Shown in pieces: positions 44,116 to 53,090 of a DNA stretch of 64,000 nt; position 1 is the stretch's first letter; each line of letters starts with the position of its first letter. The translations under genes were made by a program, and so were the position numbers. The DNA lies in NCBI RefSeq assembly GCF_010727325.1, contig NZ_AP022565.1, forward strand, positions 806,001-870,000. The letters run 5' to 3'. A model generated the notes under the pieces. The model was not told the origin of the DNA. It was given only the letters and a program-made list of their open reading frames with translations, and ran no database searches. The stretch is from Mycolicibacterium alvei (GTDB lineage: Bacteria > Actinomycetota > Actinomycetes > Mycobacteriales > Mycobacteriaceae).

Positions 44116-45376
44116 GTCGTCGTCGATTCTTCCTGCCCGAACACCGGGCATCAGAGTCGCACAACAACTGGACCACTACGAAGGGCTCACCTCATCAGCA
44201 CCCTGCTCGAACCCGCCGGCCGAATAGAAGGCAACCCCATCCGACTCCCAGAAAACTCCGGAATCGCCTACATCGGGTGCTACGTGCTCGGCATGGGGTT
44301 CGTGGTCGATGTTGCTGAAGCGCACGAGTGGATTGCCACCGATGCACGCAACGCTGAAGTGCTCTTCCCCTACCTCAACGGCGAAGACCTCAACTCCCGT
44401 CCCGACGCCTCCGCCTCCCGCTGGGTCATCGACTTCAACGACCGCACCGAAGCCGACGCCGCGACCTACACACTTCCGTATTCCCGGCTAGCCGAACAAG
44501 TCAAGGCGGAGAGAGCGGGCAAGCCGAAAGCAGTGCGCGACGCTCCGTGGTGGTTGTTCCTGCGGGCACGTCCCGCGATGCGTGAAGCGGTCGCCGCATT
44601 GTCGGAGGTGTTGGTCATCGCTCGTGTCAGCAAAACCGTGATGCCACTGCGCGTTCCGACAGGTCAGGTGCCGAGCGAAGCCTGTGTGGTGTTCGCCTCG
44701 GACAGCTACAGTCACCAGGCAGTCTTGTCATCAAGCCTGCACCAGATCTGGGCGATCACCTATGGTTCGGGGCTGCGGAACGACCCGCGTTACACCCCTT
44801 CGGATGTGTTTGAGACCTTCCCCCGTCCCACGCTTACGGATCGCCTTGAGCGCGTCGGACGCACCCTGGACGAGGAACGTCGCGAGATCATGCTCCGCCG
44901 CAAACTCGGATTGACGGCCCTCTATAACCTGGCCAACGACAGGCACATCGCCGATAGCTCAGACCCCGACGTCGCCCGGGCACGGGCCATCCACGTCGAA
45001 CTCGACTACGCAGTCATAGAGGCCTATGGGTGGTCGGATATTCCGCTGGACCACGGGTTCCATACTTACAGAAAGATGGAGCGCTGGACCATGTGCCCAA
45101 CTGCGCGCACCGAGATTCTTGATCGGCTCCTTGAAGAGAACCATCACCGCGCCGAACTGGGTCCGTCAAGTCAACCCGTCTCGGCGCGAATCGAGGTCCC
45201 CCACGAGGAAGGCACACTTTTCTCCTGATCTCGCTCTCCCAGTTCGGGCCGATCCCCGAATCCATAGCCACGACCCGAGTGGGGCCGAAGCGGCGCCCGC
45301 AGGAACAAAGCAGATGCGCGACCTGCGTTGGGTCGCCCAGCTTCCGGCACCGGCGAGTTGAACGACGAACGTCCAT

Positions 45377-48300
45377 TCAGGTGAACAGTGTCCCGTCCTC
45401 CATGGGTAAGTTGGTCTTGCGTGAGGCGGCCTGGTAAGGCCGTTCCAGTTCAGCGCGACGGTGGTTCTCTTGGACAAGGCGATCAAAGATTTCGACGCGG
45501 GCTGCAGGACTTACCGTCCAGCGAGTCATCTGCCGGTAGGTGTGGAAGCCATGGTCTACAGGGATGTTGTCCCAACCGTAGGCGTCCATGGTCGCCTCAT
45601 CTACATCGACATGGATGTTGCGCAGTCGGTCGACATCCATGTCGCCTTTCAGATCGGGGTTGTTTACGAGGTTATAGAGGGCCGTCAATCCGAGTTTGCG
45701 GCGGAGCATGATCTCGCGACGTTCCTCGTCCAGGGTGTGTCCGACGCGCTCAAGGCGATCCGTCAGCGTGGGACGGGGGAACGTATCAAACACGTCGGAG
45801 GGCGAGTAGTTCACATCAGCGCGCATGGTGGAGCCATATTTCACAGCCCAGAGCTGATGCAGGTTTGACGACAGAACAGCCTGATCGGCGAACGAATGAG
45901 TTGCAAAGACCCCGAGCTTGTGACTGAATACTTGCCCAGTCGAAACCCTTACCGGCATCACTGTTTTGCTGACAAGCGCGACGACCAACACCTCCGACAA
46001 CGGAGCGATCGCTTTTCGCATTGCCGGACGCTTCTCGCCGTACTGCCACCAGCGCTCGGGCAGAGGTCGGCGCAACACGAACGATCCGTCCGGCTTCACA
46101 CGCTGTCGCTCCGGCTTTACAGCGGCGACGAGTCTGCGAAACGGGAGGACGTACTCTGCGGCGTCGGCTTCGGTGCGGTCGTTGAAGTCGATGACCCAGC
46201 GGGAGGCGGAGGCGTCGGGGCGGGAGTTGAGGTCTTCGCCGTTGAGGTAGGGGAAGAGCACTTCAGCGTTGCGTGCATCGGTGGCAATCCACCGTTGCGC
46301 TTCGGCAACATCGAGAACAAAGCCCATCCCGAGGACGATGCAGCCCTGGAACGCGATACCGGAATTTTCTGGGAGTCGGATGGGGTTGCCTTCTATTCGG
46401 CCGGCGGGTTCGAGCAGGGTGCTGATGCGGCGCACCGGCACGTCGTCGGCGACGCGGGGCACGCCCTCGGCGACGGGGCCGAGCGTGCCCCAGGCTGCGG
46501 CGTACTCAAGGTTGGCGCTCGAGGCCGGCCACGAGCGAGATTGGATGGCGCGAGTGATGGTGAAACCGTTGGCGACCATCGCGTCCAGGCCGACTTCACG
46601 CGTATCACCTTGCGCCACAGTGTTTGTAGCGATTAGCCCTATTGTGCCCTTCGCCTGCAACAGTGAGGTGGCGCGGAGGAAGAAGTAGGCGACTAAATCG
46701 GCGCTGCCACGGCGGCCTCCAGCAACACTGTTGACGAACCAGTCGCGGACAGACGTGCCGACCGCTCCGGTGAGCTTCTGGCCACCGAGAAATGGCGGAT
46801 TCCCGATGATCGCGTCGAACCCGCCGCGCTCCACGACGACATCGGGCGCTTCGATGACCCAGTGATTCGGCTGCCACCGCTCATAGTCGGTCGGCACGGT
46901 CGGAGTGAGGCCAGTGTGGATGATCCTGTCGAGCATGGTCGAATCTGGCTCGCCGGATTCCGGATATGCGGCTTTGACGGCGATGCGGAGGTTCTCGTAT
47001 GCGTCGTCGAGAGCCCTTCCCGGTTTGCCTCCGAGCGGCAGCCCGGCGGCAATCGCCCCATCAGCAATCTTGCGCAATTCGGCTGTCACATCATGCAATT
47101 GGTCAAGCTGACGGCGCTTTGCCGTGCTGTTGCGGGCCGGGTCGTTCTCGTCGATTTCGGAGGCGAGCTTGCGGCGCAAGTCGACAGCTTTGCGGATGAT
47201 GGCGTCGATGTCGACGTCGTAGAAGTCGATCATCGCCGTGGATGGCACCCGTGATGGGTCGATGTGCAGCTTGCGGAGTTGGTCGAGGCTGGTCAGCCCG
47301 AGCAGGGAGTTGCCGAGGAAGATCTTGTCGTCGACGAACGAAAACGGCAGGTCGCGGTCCAGCGATACCAGCCATAGCGACAGTTTGCACATCTCGACGG
47401 CCATGTCGTTGATGTCGGCGCCGTAGATGCAGTTGGCGACGACCTCACGGATGGCCCGCAGATACAGGTCGCCGCGTTGACTGTTGGTGGGGTCTTCAGC
47501 GGTCCACGCCTCCACCACCCGTTCGGCGAGATAACGTGCGGCGGCGACCAGGAATGCCCCAGAGCCACAAGCGATGTCGGCGACTTTGAGGCTGAGGATG
47601 TCGTCGGAGGGTTTGAGCGTCCACGTCGATTCGTCGGCGGTCTGGTACGGGCCGGGTTGGTAGCACAGCGGTTGCAGCGCGTGCAGCACCACCTCTTCGG
47701 CCAGCGATTTCGGCGTGTAATGCGCGCCGGCATTCTTGCGCGACGGGGTTTCCTTGACCATCAGGCCGCCGGCGCGGACGACCATTGGCCGGCCGCGCAG
47801 GTCCTGACGGATCAGGCCCAGCCACGGCAGCACCCGCTCCCGCAGATCGGTGTCGTCGCCGACGGCCTGGGTCAGCGCACTGACGACGTTGGGCTCCACT
47901 GTGGCACCCATCGCTTTGGCGATCGCAGATTCTGATTGTGGCGTGGCCGAGGGTTGGTCCTGCTCGACCCAATCGCGGACGGCGGCGGCCAGCTTCTTCG
48001 GCGAATCGTCGTGCCCGCCGTGCAGCTGTTCGAGCTGCGCCAGCGGGATCTCCGGTTCCTCACCCTTCTTGCCGCCCAGACCGAGGTGGGTCTCGCTGAC
48101 GGTGACGGCCGTGTAACCGAGCAGACCCTCATAGATGTAGCCGATCTGCTCAACATCGATATCGCGGAACGAGATTCGGCGCGCCTCACCGCCCTTGAGC
48201 TCAGCCTGCTGCACCGACCGCAGGGCGTGCAGCATCACCCGGTCGGACACGGTCAGCGCCAGCGCGCCCTGGTCGGTGGTGGCGGTCAGGAATCCAAACC

Positions 48301-49444
48301 GGCTGGGGTCGAACAGCGACCCGCCGTAGGCGGGCATCCGCATACCCTCGAACGAAGCGCCGGCGTAGAGCGCCTGACTGGTGGCCAGCAGGCGATGCCA
48401 CGTCATCGAGGTGGCGTCGAGCGCCTCCTCGCCTTCGTTGATTTCGCGTGCCTGCAACCGATCCAGCGACCCGGCGATACCGTAGCCCTGCTCGAACAGC
48501 TCCCCCGACGGCAGCAGGCCGCGTTCCTCGGCGAACAGCAGGAACACGATCCGCATCATGGTGGTGACCGCGGCCTCGTACGCGTCGTGCGGGTGCTCGG
48601 GCAGCGGATTCGGCAGCCCGCGGCGGAGCGCGTCGGCGGCGGATTCGGAGAACGACGCGATCAGCAACTCCACGGCGCGGCGCACCTGGGAGCCCAGGGC
48701 CTCGGTGATCTCCTCGGCGGCGGCCACCGAATCCTTGAACAAGTCCGGCAGCCGGTCGTTCGGGTCGCCGCCGATGATGTACTGGCGGCCGGTAATCGTG
48801 AAGAAGGCGTCGCGGGTGCGAGGTTCCTCGATCCAGGTCAGTGCGTCCACGATGCCGGAGGCCGCCATGGCGCCGTCGCGGGCGCACACCAGACCCCACC
48901 AGCGTCCGTCGGTGACAATGCCGGTCTGGATGCCGTTGTCGCGCAACAACGCTTCCATCCGGTCGACCGGGGTCGCCGCCCACAGATCGTTGGGCACCTG
49001 CCGCAGCGAATCGACCGGATCGATCACGGAGACCAGGGCGCCGATGCCGTCGGGCCCGGTGAGTGCGGCCTGCGCGGTCACCGTCACCGCCCGGTTCGGG
49101 GACTGCGCCGACACCCCGGGCACCTCACCCCAGGACAGCGACTCGGCCCAGCCGACCACCTCCCGCAACACGGTTTCGACCCACTTGTCGCGGGCCACCC
49201 GGTAGCCATCCAGGGTCGCCTCGTCATCCGGGCGGCGGTCGAGCGCCTCCCACGCGGGTTCGAAATCCTTGCGGGCGTCGGCCAGCAGGCCCTTGCGGTC
49301 CGCGGGCAGGCTCGGCATCCCTTGCGGCCACACCCGTTTGAGCGGGGCGATCGCCAGGAACGGGCCTTCGGTGTCGACCAGTTGCAGCCACTGCCGGTGC
49401 AGGTCAGCGACATTGGCGGTCTGTTGGCGTCGTCGCGCGGCCAT
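45377..49444 (-). CDS. drmMI: DISARM class 1 adenine methyltransferase DrmMI
   Basis: 1355 residues from ATG 49444, overlapping the drmD stop as TGATG. SAM motif I is VADIACGSGAFLVAAARY near residue 623 and the N6-adenine motif IV is FDAIIGNPPFLGG near residue 880, as in Eco57I/PglX-type methylases. Residues from about 925 to the end form the region repeated in inverted orientation at 42696-45228; the presumed target-recognition domain lies there. In DISARM it marks host DNA as self. The currently expressed allele is intact. Confidence 0.92.
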   Translation of the reverse strand: MAARRRQQTANVADLHRQWLQLVDTEGPFLAIAPLKRVWPQGMPSLPADRKGLLADARKDFEPAWEALDRRPDDEATLDGYRVARDKWVETVLREVVGWAESLSWGEVPGVSAQSPNRAVTVTAQAALTGPDGIGALVSVIDPVDSLRQVPNDLWAATPVDRMEALLRDNGIQTGIVTDGRWWGLVCARDGAMAASGIVDALTWIEEPRTRDAFFTITGRQYIIGGDPNDRLPDLFKDSVAAAEEITEALGSQVRRAVELLIASFSESAADALRRGLPNPLPEHPHDAYEAAVTTMMRIVFLLFAEERGLLPSGELFEQGYGIAGSLDRLQAREINEGEEALDATSMTWHRLLATSQALYAGASFEGMRMPAYGGSLFDPSRFGFLTATTDQGALALTVSDRVMLHALRSVQQAELKGGEARRISFRDIDVEQIGYIYEGLLGYTAVTVSETHLGLGGKKGEEPEIPLAQLEQLHGGHDDSPKKLAAAVRDWVEQDQPSATPQSESAIAKAMGATVEPNVVSALTQAVGDDTDLRERVLPWLGLIRQDLRGRPMVVRAGGLMVKETPSRKNAGAHYTPKSLAEEVVLHALQPLCYQPGPYQTADESTWTLKPSDDILSLKVADIACGSGAFLVAAARYLAERVVEAWTAEDPTNSQRGDLYLRAIREVVANCIYGADINDMAVEMCKLSLWLVSLDRDLPFSFVDDKIFLGNSLLGLTSLDQLRKLHIDPSRVPSTAMIDFYDVDIDAIIRKAVDLRRKLASEIDENDPARNSTAKRRQLDQLHDVTAELRKIADGAIAAGLPLGGKPGRALDDAYENLRIAVKAAYPESGEPDSTMLDRIIHTGLTPTVPTDYERWQPNHWVIEAPDVVVERGGFDAIIGNPPFLGGQKLTGAVGTSVRDWFVNSVAGGRRGSADLVAYFFLRATSLLQAKGTIGLIATNTVAQGDTREVGLDAMVANGFTITRAIQSRSWPASSANLEYAAAWGTLGPVAEGVPRVADDVPVRRISTLLEPAGRIEGNPIRLPENSGIAFQGCIVLGMGFVLDVAEAQRWIATDARNAEVLFPYLNGEDLNSRPDASASRWVIDFNDRTEADAAEYVLPFRRLVAAVKPERQRVKPDGSFVLRRPLPERWWQYGEKRPAMRKAIAPLSEVLVVALVSKTVMPVRVSTGQVFSHKLGVFATHSFADQAVLSSNLHQLWAVKYGSTMRADVNYSPSDVFDTFPRPTLTDRLERVGHTLDEERREIMLRRKLGLTALYNLVNNPDLKGDMDVDRLRNIHVDVDEATMDAYGWDNIPVDHGFHTYRQMTRWTVSPAARVEIFDRLVQENHRRAELERPYQAASRKTNLPMEDGTLFT
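46422..46674 (-). repeat. Inverted repeat, right arm, inside drmMI
   Basis: Mate of 42696-42948: 253 bp with one mismatch. It covers drmMI codons of about residues 924-1007. Recombination between the arms would invert about 4 kb and replace the drmMI 3' end. Confidence 0.95.
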
Positions 49445-52400
49445 CAGCGCAACCCTCCTTCCGCGTCGTCGGGGGTGAGCGCGAACACCACGGCCGCCGC
49501 GGTGGTGTGCGGTTTGACGTCGGCGTAGCGTTCGCTGATCGCCGCGACCTCGCGCGCTTCCTCGTCGTCAAGGTCGTCGAGGCGGCGTTGCATGGCCTCG
49601 ATGTCGCGGCGCCACTGCTTCTGCTGATCGTCGGCCCACAGCATCGCCTCGGACTCGGCCTGTTTGGAGCGCAGCTGGGCCAGGGAGTCGCGCAGGTTGC
49701 TGCGGAACGCCGCGAAAATGTCGCGCGCCCGTTGGGTATCGGCGTGTTGGCGTTTGGTCAGCTGCTCGATCACGGATTCCTGCCGGCGCGCCGCCCGATC
49801 CTGCATCGACGCCTCCAACCGGGTACGCAACGGCGCGTCGGGGATGTTCCACAGCTGGCACAGGTGATCGCGGACCTGCTGGCCGGCGGGTGTGAGCTTC
49901 TCCGCGTCGAGCGCGTGGTCTAGAGCCTTCTCGGCTTTCTCCTCGGCCATCGCCCGGCGGCCCTTCAACCGCACCCCGACCAGGAACACGTCCTCGTGTA
50001 GCCGCAGCCCGCCGCGGCCGACCAGCACCATGCGGGTCACTGCCGCCACGAACGATTCCGGCAGGTCCTCGACCACCACCGCGGTCACCCGGCTCAACGG
50101 AGAATCCACGCTCCACAACGAACTACGCAGCAGCCGTTGGGCTTTCTGCACGATCGGGTGCCCGAGGTGCACATACACCAGGTCGCTGCGTCCTTCCGCG
50201 GCGGCCGGGTCGAACGTGATCGGCCGCAGCACATCGGGTTCCAACCGGGTTTCCAAGCCTTTGAGGGTGTCCTGCCACCCTGGGCTCAACGCCGGCACCT
50301 CGAACACCTCGGCGTCGGTGTCCGGGTCACCGATCGGCTGCAACGGCAACTGATGATTGATCCGCAACGCGGTGTCGACCACGCGGCGCAGATTCTCCGG
50401 TTCCAAATGCAGATCGGCGCGTGACGCGTCATAGCCGCGTTCCAGCTCCGTCAACCGTGCGTTGAGTTCGATACCTCCGGCCAGCGTCTCTTGGATCACC
50501 TGATTGCCGTCGAGGCCCTTGGCTTTGCGTGTGGCAGGGGTGCGGCGGGCGAAATGCTCCTGAATCTCCTCGCCGATCACCTGGTTGGCCGACCCCAGAT
50601 CCACCTCGACCTGGGCGATCTTTCGGGCGATGCGGGCCATGAATTCCGCGTCGGCCCCATAGGTGGAGGACTTGTCGTCGGGAACGAAGTGATGGACCTC
50701 GGGTGTCTCGGTTTGGCCGTAGCGATCAATGCGACCGATGCGCTGCTCCAGCCGCGACGGGTTGAACGGGATGTCGAAGTTCACCAACCGGTGGCAGTGG
50801 GTTTGCAGGTCGATACCCTCACCCGCTGCATCGGTGGCCAGCAGCACCCGCACCGGCTCCTTGGCCGGGTCCGCGGTGAACTGCAACCGGATGAGTTCGC
50901 GGTCCTCGGTGGGCGTTTGGCCTTCGATGACCGCCAACCGGTCGGTGTAGCCGTGGGAGGCCAAGACCCGCTGCAACCAGCCGAGGGTATGGGCGTATTC
51001 GGTGAACACCACCACCCGCTCGTTGGACCAATGCTTGCCGCCGGGCCGGCACACCGCGTCCAGGAAAGTGATCAGCCGTTCCAGCCGGGAATCCGGGCGC
51101 CCCTCGTAGCTCAGCCCCCACTCGGCCAGCTTCTCCAGCTGTCCCGGCTCGGCCGCGCTGAGCGGGTCCGAGGCCTTCGACTCACGAAGCCGCTCGGCCT
51201 CGTCCTGCTCCCACAGGCCTTCTTCCTCGTCGGCCTGACCGTCACCGAAGATGTCGTCGTAGTCGTCGTCGGAGAGTCCGCGGCCGGTCCGCGCATCCAC
51301 GTAGTGGCCGATCGTCATGCCAAAAGCGAAGGGGCTGGACAAGAATCGCTTCTTGAGCAGCATGGTGACGATGTCACCGCCCGGCTTGGTGCCGTTCTTC
51401 TTGGCGCTGCGAGTGACAATGTCGTCGAGCAGGGCGAACATCTCCTGCTCGCTGTCATCAGGTGTGAAGTTCAGGATCTTGACTTCGCGGTCCTTGAACC
51501 CCTTGCCCGTCAGGTCGCGTTTGAGCCGACGCACCGTGACGTCCTTCAACGCTTTGGCGTCCAGGAGCGCGCCACGGGAGAACCGGCGGGGATCGATCAT
51601 CTCCATCAGCGCGGTGAACGACTCGGGATGCCCGTTGTGCGGGGTGGCGCTCAGGAACAGCCGGTGCTCACACTTGTCGGCAAGCTGACGGGCCGCCACG
51701 GTGCGTTGGGTGTCCACCGAATAGCCGCGGCCGCCGGCCACCGCCGACGGGCTCGACGGCGCGACGTGGTGGGCCTCATCGACGATGAGGACATCGAAGG
51801 CAAACCGCTTGCCCACCTTCGGGTTACGGGCCTGGGCGTAGACGTCGCGCAGCAGCCGTTGGCACCGCACCTGCGGCAGCCACGCCATCGACACGATCAC
51901 CCGCGGGTAGAGCTGGAACGGGTTGGCGTGCAGCCCGTGGGTGCGGCGCACCTGCGCCATCAGCTCGCTGTTGACGATGACGAACTGCAGACCGAACTTG
52001 TCGCGCATCTCGTCCTGCCACTTCAGTGCCAGGCTCGGCGGGCACACGATCACCGCGGTGCGGGCCCGATGCCGCAAGAACAGCTCCTGCAGGACCAGGC
52101 CGGCCTCGATGGTCTTGCCCAACCCGACGTCGTCGGCCAGCAGCAAGTTGGTCCGCGGGCTCGTCAGGGCGCGCCTGAGTGGTTCGAGCTGATAGGCCTC
52201 CACGACCACACCGGACCAGAACGGCGCCTGGTAGCGGTTCGGGTCGGCCGAGGTGACCGCGCCCCAGCGCATCGCGTCGATGAAGCCCGCCAACGTAGCC
52301 GGATCGTCAAACCCCTCCCGGGTGATGTGCTCCGGCAGGCCCTGCGCCGGGGTGACCGTCTGGCCCACCTCCAACTCCCAGATCACCGACAACTGCTGGC

Positions 52401-52986
52401 CGAGCCGGTCCTCGTCGAGTGACTGCAGATCGACGATGTGATTGAGCTGCGCGGCCGTGTCGTCGGCGGGGCTGCGCGGTAGACCCTGCGCCGCGACGTT
52501 GGCAACCGCCCATGTCGCACCGCGTACCTCGACGACCTGACCGGGTTCTGGCAGGGACGGCGCAGCTACGGGCACAGGTGATCCTCCGGTCAGTTTGGTT
52601 GGGGGAACAGTATCGCCGTCCGCACCGACAACCGCGCGGATAGCGTCCTCGGAGAGGCCCAGGTGTTCAGAAAGCTTCGTCACTGCTGCGACGACGGCCT
52701 GGCTTCGCTGGTGGGGCTTCGCGGTGGCGGTGGCTTCCCGGACTTCTCGGCGAATGCGATTGCGCTGACCGGCGGTCAGAAGCTCTTCGGGCAATGCCTC
52801 CGGCAGTTCGTCGTGGAGCAGGTAATCGATCGTGTCGTAGCAGATGCCGTACTTCTCCTGGAGCTCGGCGCAGGTGTTGCGCATCGCCCACTCCTGGCCG
52901 TGTGCATCGATCGCCTCTTGCACGGCACGACGGATCGTCGACCGCTGCCCCGGTGACAGTTGGTCTGCTTCTGCTTTCGGTGACAC
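49444..52986 (-). CDS. drmD: DISARM class 1 SNF2-like helicase DrmD
   Basis: 1180 residues from GTG 52986; upstream starts run into the divergent gene's promoter and encode Arg-rich junk. SNF2/SF2 motifs: Walker A LLADDVGLGKTIEAG near residue 280, VLIVDEAHHVAPS near 402, LFLSATPHNGHPES near 446, motif V LATDAAGEGIDLQ and motif VI QRIGRIDRYGQ near 747. A helical C-terminus rich in Glu/Arg follows. DrmD defines class 1 DISARM together with DrmMI. Divergent from the HExxH-HicA gene. Confidence 0.92.
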   Translation of the reverse strand: MSPKAEADQLSPGQRSTIRRAVQEAIDAHGQEWAMRNTCAELQEKYGICYDTIDYLLHDELPEALPEELLTAGQRNRIRREVREATATAKPHQRSQAVVAAVTKLSEHLGLSEDAIRAVVGADGDTVPPTKLTGGSPVPVAAPSLPEPGQVVEVRGATWAVANVAAQGLPRSPADDTAAQLNHIVDLQSLDEDRLGQQLSVIWELEVGQTVTPAQGLPEHITREGFDDPATLAGFIDAMRWGAVTSADPNRYQAPFWSGVVVEAYQLEPLRRALTSPRTNLLLADDVGLGKTIEAGLVLQELFLRHRARTAVIVCPPSLALKWQDEMRDKFGLQFVIVNSELMAQVRRTHGLHANPFQLYPRVIVSMAWLPQVRCQRLLRDVYAQARNPKVGKRFAFDVLIVDEAHHVAPSSPSAVAGGRGYSVDTQRTVAARQLADKCEHRLFLSATPHNGHPESFTALMEMIDPRRFSRGALLDAKALKDVTVRRLKRDLTGKGFKDREVKILNFTPDDSEQEMFALLDDIVTRSAKKNGTKPGGDIVTMLLKKRFLSSPFAFGMTIGHYVDARTGRGLSDDDYDDIFGDGQADEEEGLWEQDEAERLRESKASDPLSAAEPGQLEKLAEWGLSYEGRPDSRLERLITFLDAVCRPGGKHWSNERVVVFTEYAHTLGWLQRVLASHGYTDRLAVIEGQTPTEDRELIRLQFTADPAKEPVRVLLATDAAGEGIDLQTHCHRLVNFDIPFNPSRLEQRIGRIDRYGQTETPEVHHFVPDDKSSTYGADAEFMARIARKIAQVEVDLGSANQVIGEEIQEHFARRTPATRKAKGLDGNQVIQETLAGGIELNARLTELERGYDASRADLHLEPENLRRVVDTALRINHQLPLQPIGDPDTDAEVFEVPALSPGWQDTLKGLETRLEPDVLRPITFDPAAAEGRSDLVYVHLGHPIVQKAQRLLRSSLWSVDSPLSRVTAVVVEDLPESFVAAVTRMVLVGRGGLRLHEDVFLVGVRLKGRRAMAEEKAEKALDHALDAEKLTPAGQQVRDHLCQLWNIPDAPLRTRLEASMQDRAARRQESVIEQLTKRQHADTQRARDIFAAFRSNLRDSLAQLRSKQAESEAMLWADDQQKQWRRDIEAMQRRLDDLDDEEAREVAAISERYADVKPHTTAAAVVFALTPDDAEGGLR

Positions 52987-53090
52987 CCCCACAGGGCCAA
53001 ACCGTAGCTGGGTGGCACGTCTGACACGCGGATTTGAGGCCCGACGTCTCGCTTCACAGTGGACCAGCAATGCTGTGGCAGGATCGCCCC

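Larger units (their letters stand above)
42949..44194 (-). mobile_element. IS3-family insertion sequence in the silent drmMI cassette
   Basis: 1246 bp. The ends are TGAGGGGGACCCATTCG and the inverse complement of the right end TGAGGTGAGCCCTTCG, each followed by a shared GTGGTCCAGT. Target TCAG is duplicated (42945-42948 and 44195-44198). It carries orfA and a frameshifted orfB. The element disrupts the alternative methylase cassette between the codons for ARG-ILE-SER and THR-LEU-LEU. Confidence 0.92.
42696..45228 (+). pseudogene. drmMI: Silent inverted cassette: alternative drmMI 3' region, interrupted by IS3
   Basis: Lacks a start, catalytic motifs and promoter. It encodes only the last ~430 residues of a DrmMI-type methylase, on the strand opposite drmMI. 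Deleting the IS3 element and one TCAG copy restores one open frame to TGA 45226-45228. Alignment with drmMI by eye: near-identical first ~105 residues, a shared RNAEVLFPYLNGEDLNSRPD patch, then a strongly different stretch (the target-recognition region), then a similar C-terminus (FPRPTLTDRLERVG...EERREIMLRRKLGL). Behaves as a donor cassette, not a gene. Confidence 0.9.

Noticed and set aside
43978..45228. 416-residue plus-strand frame as an independent methylase gene
   Set aside because: It begins inside the IS3 element, and without that it has no start or catalytic motifs. It is the silent drmMI cassette.
47936..49528. 530-residue frame antisense to drmMI
   Set aside because: Shadow frame; the methylase motifs are on the minus strand.
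50491..52422. 643-residue frame antisense to drmD
   Set aside because: Same cause: composition is the mirror of the drmD codons and no family is recognisable.
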